Assembly: GCA_938042055.1 (NCBI GenBank)
Contig: CALIRX010000021.1
Span: forward strand, 1 to 9,153
Length of the DNA stretch: 9,153 nt
DNA from: an uncultured Candidatus Saccharibacteria bacterium
Lineage (GTDB): Bacteria; Patescibacteriota; Saccharimonadia; Saccharimonadales; Saccharimonadaceae
Direction of reading: 5' to 3'
Below the pieces are notes generated by a model. It saw only the letters and a program-made list of their open reading frames with translations. It was not told where the DNA came from and made no database searches. Of this stretch, positions 1 through 6,819 are shown one piece after another. The first letter of the stretch is position 1. The number at the start of each line of letters is the position of its first letter. Both the position numbers and the translations under genes were made by a program.

Positions 1-251
1 TCTTTTTTTGCTTCAGGCTGAGAGATCGATGATAAAGGAGCAGAAGCAACAGACGAAGGCGTAAATGGAGTTACTGGAGGTGCAAAGCTAGTGCCAATAG
101 AATTCTCTGGCACAGGTTTTTCCTCTACGGGCGCAGATACAGAAACCTCGCTATTATTTTCATTAACTACCACTGGAGCTTCCTTTTCTCGCTGCTTATC
201 CATAAGAGAGCTTACCGCTCTATCCAACTCATCAAAATCAATATCTGTCAT
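1..251 (-). CDS. Hypothetical protein, N-terminal part (runs off left edge)
   Basis: An open frame on the minus strand starts with ATG at 251-249 and stays open to the window edge (83 codons seen), so the C-terminus is missing. The visible protein begins MTDIDFDELDRAVSSLMDKQ, a short acidic, probably helical segment. It continues into low-complexity sequence rich in Pro, Ser, Ala, Val and Glu (about residues 25-83), which is probably disordered. No signal peptide or membrane helix is seen. The start is well supported: a G-rich Shine-Dalgarno (AGGGGG) lies about 4 bases upstream, and the gene begins 14 bases after the tpiA stop, so it is probably the fourth gene of the pyk-pgk-tpiA operon. The acidic N-terminus with a Pro-rich linker resembles conserved unnamed proteins of Saccharibacteria from memory, but no function can be assigned from what is visible. 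Confidence 0.82.
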   Translation of the reverse strand, partial: MTDIDFDELDRAVSSLMDKQREKEAPVVVNENNSEVSVSAPVEEKPVPENSIGTSFAPPVTPFTPSSVASAPLSSISQPEAKK

Positions 252-265
252 ATGCCCCCTATTTT

Positions 266-1024
266 TTAACCTTTATGTGCTTTCGAGATTATCTCCTTAA
301 ATTGATATGCATCCAAACTGGCTGCCCCAACCAATAAACCATCAAGTTCATCAATTGCTAAATAATCTGCGGCATTTATTGACGTAATACTTCCACCATA
401 AACAACTCGAACTGATTCTGCCGCTTTTTTACCATACAAATGAGAAATATGTCGTCGAATCATCTGTGTAGCTTTTTTTACATCAGACGCTTTAGCACTG
501 TCGCCAGTACCGATCGCCCAAACTGGCTCATACGCAATAACCACTTCATCCAGCTCGTCTGCCGTCACGTTAGCCAGACCGCTAGTCAATTGATCAGCCA
601 GAACGTCCTTCGTTTCGCCAAGAGTCTTCTCTTGAATCGTCTCACCAACACACAAAATCGGATGAATACGATTTCGAATTGCCGCCTGAACTTTCAGTCG
701 AATATCTTTTTCGCTTTCAATGAAAATATAGCGACGTTCCGAATGTCCAATTATCACATAGTCAGCAATTCCACGAAGATGCGCCGCTGGAATTTCTCCC
801 GTATACGCCCCCGAATCTCGCCAATAGCAATTCTGAGCCGCCAACTTAGCGATTCGACGATTAATTTGCAAACTCAAACTCTGCAGCGTCAAAATAGTAG
901 GCGCCAGCACCACTTCAACATCTCTATGCGATGGCAGCGTATTCATCAGCTTATGCAAATATAAGCTAGCCTCTTGCATATTGAAGTTCATTTTCCAGTT
1001 ACCAATGATTAACTTTTTTCTCAT
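266..1024 (-). CDS. tpiA: Triosephosphate isomerase
   Basis: Interconverts dihydroxyacetone phosphate and glyceraldehyde 3-phosphate in glycolysis; a cytosolic TIM barrel. The 252 residues match the usual family length. All catalytic elements are visible: NWKMN at 9-13 (catalytic Lys11), GHSERR at 93-98 (electrophile His94), AYEPVWAIGTG at 164-174 (base Glu166 followed by the flexible loop 6), and the phosphate-binding segments VYGGSI (208-213) and GLLVGAASLD (229-238). The ATG at 1024 is preceded by AAGGA about 8 bases upstream and begins exactly at the conserved first strand (KLIIGNWKMN), so the start is secure. It lies 24 bases after the pgk stop and 14 bases before the next gene, in the same orientation, so it is very likely cotranscribed from the pyk promoter. 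No key residue is missing, and it should be an active enzyme. Confidence 0.97.
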   Translation of the reverse strand: MRKKLIIGNWKMNFNMQEASLYLHKLMNTLPSHRDVEVVLAPTILTLQSLSLQINRRIAKLAAQNCYWRDSGAYTGEIPAAHLRGIADYVIIGHSERRYIFIESEKDIRLKVQAAIRNRIHPILCVGETIQEKTLGETKDVLADQLTSGLANVTADELDEVVIAYEPVWAIGTGDSAKASDVKKATQMIRRHISHLYGKKAAESVRVVYGGSITSINAADYLAIDELDGLLVGAASLDAYQFKEIISKAHKG

Positions 1025-1048
1025 GAGATAATCCTTATGCTTAGTTTA

Positions 1049-2287
1049 TCACCTCAAACCGTATGCGTCTAGTAAACTTTCAATTCCAGGCAATTTTTTA
1101 CCAGCCATCAAGGCCATACTAGCTCCGCCACCAGTGGAAACATGGGTAAAATTGGCGCCGTCATGCCCGTCCCATTTCAATATAAAATCAGCTGTATCTC
1201 CGCCGCCGACTATTGAAACTACTTCTTTATTCTGGGCAATAGCTAGCGCCACTCGCGCTGAACCGATTGCAAAATTATCAATTTCAGCATAGCCCAGCGG
1301 ACCATTCCAAATAACCATCTTCGCGCCGGCCAGTATTTTCGTGAATTTCTCAATTGTCTGACTTCCAATATCCAGCGCCATATCTGAGTTCTTTATTTTA
1401 TCAATATTAACTTCTTGACGAGGAAAATCTTTAGAAATCTCTGGCGCAACCGCCACATCAATCGGCAACACCAAAAAATCGTCAACATTCTCTACACCAA
1501 CCTTAGCCGCCGCCAAATCATAAATTTCCGCGACAACCTTTTCCATTCCTGGCTCAAACACACTCTTGCCGACATTAAATCCACGACAATGTAAAAACGT
1601 GTTTGACATGGCGCCGCCAATTAAAATCCGATCCGCCTTTTTAATCAGACGCTTAATCAGTAATATTTTATCGCTAACTTTCGCGCCGCCAATAACCGCA
1701 ACCAACGGACGTTTTGGCTTATTCATCGCCTCGGTGATAGTTACATATTCTTTTTCTAATAGTAATCCCGCTAGCCCTGGAACACACAATGTAATCGCAT
1801 GAGTGCTGGCGTGCGCCCTGTGTGCGACCGCAAATCCGTCTTGCACAAAATAATCCGCTCGGACAGCGCGTTGAATTGACTTGGCAAATGTTAAATCATC
1901 AGCCTCCTCCTCGTCATAAAAGCGTAAATTCTCCAACATAAGAATACTGCCTCGTGGCGCGCGGCGAACGGCTTGATGAACAGCTTCGCCCACGCAATCA
2001 TCCAGCAATTCTACCGGACGGCTCAGCAACTTGGACAGGTGATCTGCGACAACTTTCAGACTAAACTTAAGATCCTTACCTTTTGGTCGCCCCAGATGAG
2101 ACATGATAACAATCTTGCAATTCTGCTCCAGCAAATATCGGAGCGTGGGCAGCGAAGCGCGAATTCTTAGATCATCAGAAATCTGACCACGCTTTGTTAG
2201 TGGCACATTATAATCTGCTCGCAGAAGAATAGTTTTTCCACGTAGATCAACATCGCGAATTGTTTGCTTCGGAAATTTTCTGCCCAC
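1049..2287 (-). CDS. pgk: Phosphoglycerate kinase
   Basis: Transfers phosphate from 1,3-bisphosphoglycerate to ADP, the first ATP-yielding step of lower glycolysis; cytosolic, two-domain enzyme. 412 residues is a normal length. Substrate-side motifs in the N-domain: LLRADYNVP (21-29; Asp25, Asn27), SHLGRP (63-68; His65, Arg68), LENLRF (118-123; Arg122) and AHRAHAST (155-162). Nucleotide-side motifs: GGAKVSDKI (200-208), WNGPLG (327-332), GGGDT (361-365) and STGGGASM (384-391). The block before AHRAH reads DGFAV, where most family members have DAFG[TSA]; the substrate-contacting residues are kept, so I read this as a lineage variant. The start is a GTG, fixed by AAGGAG seven bases upstream, which overlaps the pyk stop codon. 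It sits between pyk (11-base gap) and tpiA (24-base gap) in one operon. Confidence 0.97.
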   Translation of the reverse strand: MGRKFPKQTIRDVDLRGKTILLRADYNVPLTKRGQISDDLRIRASLPTLRYLLEQNCKIVIMSHLGRPKGKDLKFSLKVVADHLSKLLSRPVELLDDCVGEAVHQAVRRAPRGSILMLENLRFYDEEEADDLTFAKSIQRAVRADYFVQDGFAVAHRAHASTHAITLCVPGLAGLLLEKEYVTITEAMNKPKRPLVAVIGGAKVSDKILLIKRLIKKADRILIGGAMSNTFLHCRGFNVGKSVFEPGMEKVVAEIYDLAAAKVGVENVDDFLVLPIDVAVAPEISKDFPRQEVNIDKIKNSDMALDIGSQTIEKFTKILAGAKMVIWNGPLGYAEIDNFAIGSARVALAIAQNKEVVSIVGGGDTADFILKWDGHDGANFTHVSTGGGASMALMAGKKLPGIESLLDAYGLR

Positions 2288-2294
2288 CCAAATT

Positions 2295-2300
2295 CTCCTT
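2295..2300 (-). promoter_or_regulatory. Shine-Dalgarno of pgk, fixing a GTG start
   Basis: On the minus strand AAGGAG lies 7 bases before the GTG at 2287-2285 and overlaps the pyk stop TAA (2301-2299). The spacing is ideal, there is no nearby in-frame ATG, and the pgk reading begins properly from this GTG. The overlap of the pyk stop with this site suggests translational coupling of the two genes. Confidence 0.85.
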
Positions 2301-3720
2301 ATGACAACGTTTTGACTTGGATATTGTCAGTTTTACCTGGCTCTGGATTGTGGCCACTAACAAGCACAACCGTAACTGGGTCTGTGCCGAAATAGCCTTC
2401 TTGTTTCAACTCATCAGCTAACTTAGTTGCCGCATTTGGGTCGTTTGGTCGAATATATGGACGAGAAGCGTACCTTAGCGCCAACTTTTGCGCGGTCTTC
2501 ACATCTTCGGTCACACAAACAATTGGCAAGTTCGGACGATATGCGGCAACATTAATTGCAGTAGCGCCAGTGTGTGTTTCCGCAATAATAGCTCGAGCCT
2601 TAATTCTCCTTGCCAATTGAGCTGCTGTGTAGCTTAAAATCGCGTCAGTTTTTTCACGCATTTCAGCCTTTTCTACCAACATCACTTCACTGTGTTCTTG
2701 AGTGTAGATAATAGTCTTGCGCATTGCACGAACGGTTTCAACAGGATATTTACCATTGGCAGTCTCATCAGACAGCATAACTACATCAGCGCCTTGGATT
2801 ACAGCATTGGCAACGTCGCTTACTTCAGCGCGACTTGGTTCTGGATTGTCAACCATACTACCCATCATTTGTGTTGCAACGATTACTAACTTACAATATT
2901 TACGACACAAGGCAATAATTCGACGCTGTACAACTGGGACAATTTCCGCGCCAGCTTCCACCGCCAAGTCACCGCGAGCGACCATAATACCGTCACTAGC
3001 CTTAACGATTTCCTCCAAATTCTCTGGATCAACAGCAGACTTAGTCTCAATCTTGGCAATAATATTGGCCGTCGAACCCAGGTCTGTCAATCGACGACGC
3101 AAATCAATAATATCATCAGCTTTTTGGATAAAGCTCAATGCAACGTAATCAAAATCTTGGCTTGCGCCCCATTCCAAATCGTTAATATCTTTCTGAGTAA
3201 GAATATCGCCACCAAAATCTGTGTCTGGCAAATTCAAACCCTTACGGCTCATCAAAAAACCGTCGTTCTGAACCTCTACGCGAATTGCAGTTGGACTAAC
3301 AATTTCTCGTACAACCGTCCTGATCTTGCCGTCAAACATGTAAAGTGGCTCACCGACTTTCATCTTCTCCGCCAAATTGTACTGCACTGGCAAATTGAAG
3401 CTGCCGTCATGCTCAGTAATTTCTGAGTCCAAGACCAACATATCGCCAACCTTAACATTCAGCATGTTATCTTTCAAAACGCCCAAGCGAATCTTCGGAC
3501 CTTGCAAATCTTGTAGGATTGCGACAGGCTTGCCCAACTGTTTACTAGCTGTACGCACCCAATCGATCTGCTCAATTCGCTCCTCGTTAGCGCCGTGGCT
3601 AAAGTTCATACGGATGCCGTTAACGCCGGCCTCCAACAATTGGTAAACCTTTTCTTGGCTGAACGTTGCTGGCCCAATTGTTGCTAATATTTTTGTTCGT
3701 TTAAATATATTATCACTCAT
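2299..3720 (-). CDS. pyk: Pyruvate kinase
   Basis: Converts phosphoenolpyruvate and ADP to pyruvate and ATP, the last step of glycolysis; a cytosolic enzyme, usually a tetramer. I place the start at the ATG at 3720, giving 473 residues, because MSDNIFKRTKILATIGPA matches the normal family N-terminus. The frame stays open to 3816, but the extra 32 residues look like untranslated promoter DNA. Motifs: RMNFSH (37-42), DLQGPKIR (71-78), IAKIET (221-226; catalytic Lys223, metal ligand Glu225), MVARGDLAVE (246-255; most relatives have GDLGVE), VATQMM (281-286), SRAEVSDVANA (296-306) and MLSDETANGKYP (315-326). Domain B spans about 80-180 and a C-terminal regulatory-type domain about 350-473. Leu72, Gln73 and Lys76 are the residues associated with K+-independent pyruvate kinases. 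It is first in the operon with pgk and tpiA. Confidence 0.96.
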   Translation of the reverse strand: MSDNIFKRTKILATIGPATFSQEKVYQLLEAGVNGIRMNFSHGANEERIEQIDWVRTASKQLGKPVAILQDLQGPKIRLGVLKDNMLNVKVGDMLVLDSEITEHDGSFNLPVQYNLAEKMKVGEPLYMFDGKIRTVVREIVSPTAIRVEVQNDGFLMSRKGLNLPDTDFGGDILTQKDINDLEWGASQDFDYVALSFIQKADDIIDLRRRLTDLGSTANIIAKIETKSAVDPENLEEIVKASDGIMVARGDLAVEAGAEIVPVVQRRIIALCRKYCKLVIVATQMMGSMVDNPEPSRAEVSDVANAVIQGADVVMLSDETANGKYPVETVRAMRKTIIYTQEHSEVMLVEKAEMREKTDAILSYTAAQLARRIKARAIIAETHTGATAINVAAYRPNLPIVCVTEDVKTAQKLALRYASRPYIRPNDPNAATKLADELKQEGYFGTDPVTVVLVSGHNPEPGKTDNIQVKTLS

Positions 3721-3727
3721 TTTTAAA

Positions 3728-3756
3728 ATTATATCACGAAATAACAGTGATGAAAA
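3728..3756 (-). promoter_or_regulatory. Extended -10 promoter of the pyk-pgk-tpiA operon, likely leaderless
   Basis: Reading the minus strand, TGATATAAT gives a perfect -10 (3733-3728) with an extended TGn element (3736-3734). A weak -35, TTTTCA (3756-3751), lies 17 bases upstream. Only 7 bases separate the -10 from the pyk ATG at 3720, so transcription would begin at or within a base or two of the A of ATG. No Shine-Dalgarno is present in front of pyk, which agrees with a leaderless mRNA. Confidence 0.7.
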
Positions 3757-3905
3757 ATGGCGCCAGAGAACCTTATAATACTTGTTCAATATCGAGAATA
3801 CGTTTAATAAAATCAACTATAGCAAATTCAGAAGAAACAAAAAACAACCGACCTCTAACATATACCATTGCAAAATACAGCTCAACAACATAGTGTCTCG
3901 ACAGG

Positions 3906-3933
3906 AAAAAGAGCCAGTTTATAGACTTGGCTC
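3906..3933 (-). terminator. Rho-independent terminator upstream of pyk
   Basis: On the minus strand GAGCCA, a bulged A and GT pair with ACTGGCTC around a 6-base loop (3933-3911), followed directly by five T (3910-3906). It would end transcripts coming from the ABC permease gene or from the possible small RNA just upstream. It separates that transcription from the pyk operon, whose own promoter lies about 150 bases further on. Confidence 0.82.
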
Positions 3934-4008
3934 AGGTCTTCTCACGAGCTACCCGATCCTACAGGTCCTGATGTAGCCCGCATCTGCACACGTAATAGTA
4001 GTATTTGA
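3906..4008 (-). ncRNA. Candidate structured small RNA between the ABC permease and pyk
   Basis: This is a hypothesis. After the permease stop a TATAAT box (minus strand, 4020-4015) could start a transcript near 4008 that ends at the terminator at 3906, giving about 103 nt. Inside, GGGCTAC (3979-3973) pairs with GTAGCTC (3952-3946) in a 7-bp stem with one G-U, extended inward by ATC/GAT after a small bulge. The 3' arm of that stem (GCTC) and the TCAGG in its loop could instead pair with GAGC and CCTGA at the base of the terminator, so alternative folds exist. The -35 is poor. No known RNA family was recognised; I compared it from memory with SRP RNA, RNase P RNA, T-box and common riboswitch motifs. 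It could equally be a structured 3' UTR of the permease mRNA. Confidence 0.35.
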
Positions 4009-4014
4009 GATAAA

Positions 4015-4020
4015 ATTATA
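4015..4020 (-). promoter_or_regulatory. Possible -10 box just after the permease stop
   Basis: A perfect TATAAT on the minus strand lies 8 bases after the permease stop (TAG, 4030-4028) and about 82 bases before the terminator hairpin. No good -35 is visible 16-18 bases upstream, so this could be a chance match in AT-rich sequence. If real, it would drive only the short terminated RNA described for 3906-4008. Confidence 0.3.
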
Positions 4021-4027
4021 AAAATAG

Positions 4028-5986
4028 CTACTGAAACTCTCGTATGTCTCGAATTGGACTGCGACGCATGTTGCGTATTAATGGCAATATAGCACTAAAT
4101 AATCCAGTGAGAATACATGTACTTACAATAAAGATTATCTGTCGCATATCCACGGCTATAAGTCGTATCACCCTATTTGAATTAATAGAACCGAAGCTAT
4201 ATTGCGCCTGTGCTGTAAGCTGTGGTGCAAATTGCTTATCCAGGAGATACGCACCAATAAAGCCGATAGCAAGAGCGAACATAGCTACTAATATAGATAT
4301 AATTATCGTATATAGTATATATATCGACACGATATCAATACGATTAAAGCCAATAGCACGAAATACCGCCGTCTCATGTCTATCATCCACAATTGTACGA
4401 CTGATAGTAATCCACATAATAAGCGCAGCCAATACTATAACTACCAACATAGCATAGATCGACCACTGCTTAAATATGTTCTGCATATCATCCAAAGCAA
4501 CGCTATTACTAAATGCCAAATTAGATTGATATAAACGACCAATCGGCTTACAAGAATTATCATACTGGACAGTACAGCCCTGCTCATCTATAAACTTTTG
4601 CGCATCACTGGCATTTGCAAACTCAACAAAACGATGTTTATTATCCTCATTGCCCATAATATAAAGTGGCTCATATGTAAATAAATCAGCATAATCGGCT
4701 TTATTAGGTAGCTTATCGTATAGTGAGCGCGGTATAACCTGCCCAACACCTTCCGTGTGTAATACTTCAGAAATCATATCGTTAGCAGTGCGAGCCTTCT
4801 CGCGCTGCTGTTTCTGCTCTGGATTTAGCACTTCACTATCGCCAGGAGACATACCAACCACTTTAAAAGTAATAAATTTGCTTACAGCAGTTGTTTCTTT
4901 ACCAAATCTTGCATCAAACAGCTCTTGGTTTGCCGCCTGCTTCTTCTCCTCTGCCGTACGTTTATCGCTTATTACAGGAGTATTTTCACATGTTGTAGGA
5001 TTGGGTAGTCCATACAAAAGGCTTGGCTTTTTATAATCCTTGTTATTTTGATTTGCTGCGATCTCTTTATTTTGTTGCAAGACCTGCTGTATCAGCTCCA
5101 GTGAGGCGCTATTTCGGTAACACATTTTAAAACTCAAGTTAGTTATATTGTCACGAATATTTTTAAGGCGCTCAAATTTAGCCTCAGCACTCGCACTTGC
5201 CGGCAACTTTTCCAGCTTCAGTAAACGCTCAATAACATTTTGCGGCAAGATTATAGGTAAACTCGACCCATCAGGCTTCCAGCCAGCATTGTTAGGAAGC
5301 ATAATATTATCTGTAATTTCAGGTGGTGCAATAACAATACTTGAGCTATTTACAGGAGGATTTTCATAATTAGCGTTCACCTCCGCTTCATCCGAAGTGT
5401 CAAAGAACAACTCTTTACCATCAATAAGAGGTACTAGTGCTGAGCCTTTTTTGACACTATAAAATTCTTCAGTAAAAAATTTAATAGCACCATATCCCTT
5501 AGCTAAACGAGAGAGTTTTGCATCGTCAAAAGCCGGCATGGCGCTATATTTCTCTTTTAGTAATTGAGCGGTAATACCGTTTTGGTCATTAATAGATAGC
5601 TGCACAGTACCGTCAGCAGACTGTGAATACGGCGGCCGATCATTGATATAGGAATATTCCAGATTAAGTCGCTTTGACTCGGCGGCTTTTTGTGAAACGA
5701 GTAATTCATAGCGTTTTTTCGCCTCGGCAATAAGATTAGGGTCACGAATAGTCTTATAAAACCCATCGACATTTGATGGTGCGTTAGTGACACTTACGAT
5801 GTAACGACTAGTCAACCCCTCTTTACGAAACGAATCAATACCACGAAAGAAACCGTTAGCAATCAGGGAAGCTGAAATAAGGACGCCGAACAACATACTC
5901 GCCAACAATACCGTAATAAATGTACGTATTTTACGAGCGCGTAATTTTGTATAAGTCAACAGTACTATATCGGCTAGCCTAATCAC
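4028..5986 (-). CDS. ABC transporter permease, FtsX/MacB type, large extracytoplasmic domain
   Basis: Membrane subunit of a two-component ABC exporter. Numbered from an upstream in-frame ATG at 5998 (656 residues), helix 1 is about 26-48, a large extracytoplasmic region follows at about 50-510, and helices 2-4 lie at about 512-534, 554-586 and 617-641. This 1+3 topology and the cytoplasmic segment DDRHETAVFRAIGFNRIDI (538-556) after helix 2 are typical of the FtsX/MacB/LolCE superfamily, which works mechanically on substrates rather than passing them through a pore. I prefer the GTG at 5986 (652 residues) because GGGAG lies 5 bases before it, while the ATG at 5998 has no ribosome site. The gene overlaps the ATPase end by 8 bases (GTGATTAG), indicating coupling. 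The external domain has four cysteines (293, 337, 475, 483) that could form disulfides. Substrate unknown. Confidence 0.9.
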   Translation of the reverse strand: MIRLADIVLLTYTKLRARKIRTFITVLLASMLFGVLISASLIANGFFRGIDSFRKEGLTSRYIVSVTNAPSNVDGFYKTIRDPNLIAEAKKRYELLVSQKAAESKRLNLEYSYINDRPPYSQSADGTVQLSINDQNGITAQLLKEKYSAMPAFDDAKLSRLAKGYGAIKFFTEEFYSVKKGSALVPLIDGKELFFDTSDEAEVNANYENPPVNSSSIVIAPPEITDNIMLPNNAGWKPDGSSLPIILPQNVIERLLKLEKLPASASAEAKFERLKNIRDNITNLSFKMCYRNSASLELIQQVLQQNKEIAANQNNKDYKKPSLLYGLPNPTTCENTPVISDKRTAEEKKQAANQELFDARFGKETTAVSKFITFKVVGMSPGDSEVLNPEQKQQREKARTANDMISEVLHTEGVGQVIPRSLYDKLPNKADYADLFTYEPLYIMGNEDNKHRFVEFANASDAQKFIDEQGCTVQYDNSCKPIGRLYQSNLAFSNSVALDDMQNIFKQWSIYAMLVVIVLAALIMWITISRTIVDDRHETAVFRAIGFNRIDIVSIYILYTIIISILVAMFALAIGFIGAYLLDKQFAPQLTAQAQYSFGSINSNRVIRLIAVDMRQIIFIVSTCILTGLFSAILPLIRNMRRSPIRDIREFQ

Positions 5987-6716
5987 ACAATCTCCCATCT
6001 TTTAGGGCAATGACACGATCAGCCTGGGCGGCAATTTCATTATCGTGCGTAGCAATAATAATCGTTGCATGATATTGCTCTCGAATTTGCTGGAATAAAC
6101 TAATAATATCGCGACTGTTGGCAGAATCCAGATTGCCAGTTGGCTCATCCGCCAGAATAATAGACGGCCTATTAAGCAAAGCTCTGGCGATAGCAGCGCG
6201 CTGAATCTGTCCACCGGAAAGTTCGTGAGGGCGGTGACTTAGCCGATCATACAAGCCAACTTGTCGAGCTAATGATTCAATACGTAGCTTGCGCTCCGCC
6301 TGCTTCATGCGCTGAGGCATTGAAGCGACTTCAATATTACGGCGCAACGTCAAAAAAGGCTGCAGATAAAACGATTGGAAAACAAATCCAATTGTCTGGT
6401 TGCGAAACTTAGACAGTTGACGGTCATTCATACTGGAAACGTTTTTCCCTCCTACAACAATCTCACCAGACGTAGGCTTATCTAGTCCACCAAGTAAATG
6501 CAGTAAAGTGCTTTTACCACTGCCGCTTGGACCAACAAGAGCCACAAATTCACCTTCGTGAATGTCTACTGAAACATCATCGATAGCTCTAATTATTTGC
6601 TTGCCAACTTTATACTTCTTGATTACATTTGTAGCCCTGATAGCGATCGGTCTGGAATCAAGGTCATCAATCTTATCAGCCTGCGCAACTAGAACACCCG
6701 TATTATTACATTCCAT
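5979..6716 (-). CDS. ABC transporter ATP-binding protein, LolD/MacB type
   Basis: The ATPase that powers the permease encoded next to it; cytoplasmic face of the membrane. 245 residues with every nucleotide-binding element: Walker A GPSGSGKS (62-69), Q-loop Gln114 in FVFQSFYLQP, signature LSGGQ (166-170), Walker B IILADEP (186-192) with catalytic Glu191, D-loop GNLDS (194-198) and H-loop His224. The sequence style (GGLDKPTSGEI, TGNLDS, IIIATHD) is that of the LolD/MacB/FtsE group that partners FtsX-like permeases. A polar N-terminal tail of about 25 residues precedes the first conserved strand. No MacA-like adaptor or outer-membrane partner is in the window, as expected for a monoderm. No clear ribosome site precedes the ATG at 6716, and the predicted mRNA leader is only about 13 bases. 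Confidence 0.95.
   Translation of the reverse strand: MECNNTGVLVAQADKIDDLDSRPIAIRATNVIKKYKVGKQIIRAIDDVSVDIHEGEFVALVGPSGSGKSTLLHLLGGLDKPTSGEIVVGGKNVSSMNDRQLSKFRNQTIGFVFQSFYLQPFLTLRRNIEVASMPQRMKQAERKLRIESLARQVGLYDRLSHRPHELSGGQIQRAAIARALLNRPSIILADEPTGNLDSANSRDIISLFQQIREQYHATIIIATHDNEIAAQADRVIALKDGRLCD
5992..5996 (-). promoter_or_regulatory. Shine-Dalgarno choosing a GTG start for the permease
   Basis: On the minus strand GGGAG (5996-5992) sits 5 bases before GTG (5986-5984). The longer frame's ATG at 5998-5996 abuts this site, so a ribosome bound here would use the GTG. The resulting overlap with the ATPase stop is the short GTGATTAG form common in coupled gene pairs. Confidence 0.55.
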
Positions 6717-6736
6717 ATAAAATTACCGTTAGCATT

Positions 6737-6766
6737 ATTATAGCCGATAGCTATCCGTACGGTCAA
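6737..6766 (-). promoter_or_regulatory. Promoter of the ABC exporter operon
   Basis: On the minus strand TTGACC (6766-6761) and TATAAT (6742-6737) are separated by 18 bases, close to the sigma-70 consensus. Initiation would fall near 6730, about 13 bases before the ATPase ATG at 6716. This is the best two-box promoter in the window. Confidence 0.75.
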
Positions 6767-6801
6767 CATAACCACATAAACTAGCCTACCCATTTCCTTA
6801 A

Positions 6802-6810
6802 TGCTAGAAT
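6802..6810 (+). promoter_or_regulatory. Extended -10 promoter of the small membrane protein gene
   Basis: TGCTAGAAT matches an extended -10 (TGn followed by TAGAAT, 5 of 6 to consensus). The ATG at 6820 starts 9 bases after the -10, so the transcript would have a leader of only about 1-3 bases. There is no recognisable -35 and no Shine-Dalgarno. It is divergent from the ABC promoter about 40 bases away. Confidence 0.5.
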
Positions 6811-6819
6811 ATAAATATT

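Noticed and set aside
3721..3816. N-terminal extension of pyruvate kinase by 32 residues from an ATG at 3816
   Set aside because: The added sequence covers the promoter, has no family counterpart, and the normal start motif (KRTKILATIGPA) follows the ATG at 3720.
3782..3976. Plus-strand open frame of 64 codons in the gap upstream of pyk
   Set aside because: No ribosome site, no recognisable protein pattern, and it runs antisense through the terminator and its stem.
3911..3979. Known structured RNA (SRP RNA, RNase P RNA, T-box, hammerhead: CTGATG is present on the plus strand)
   Set aside because: The required partner motifs, such as the GAAAC strand of a hammerhead or the T-box sequence, are missing.
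6704..6735. Nine-codon upstream frame (starting MLTVIL) before the ATPase gene
   Set aside because: Its ATG lies directly after the -10 box, upstream of the expected transcription start, so it would not be in the mRNA.
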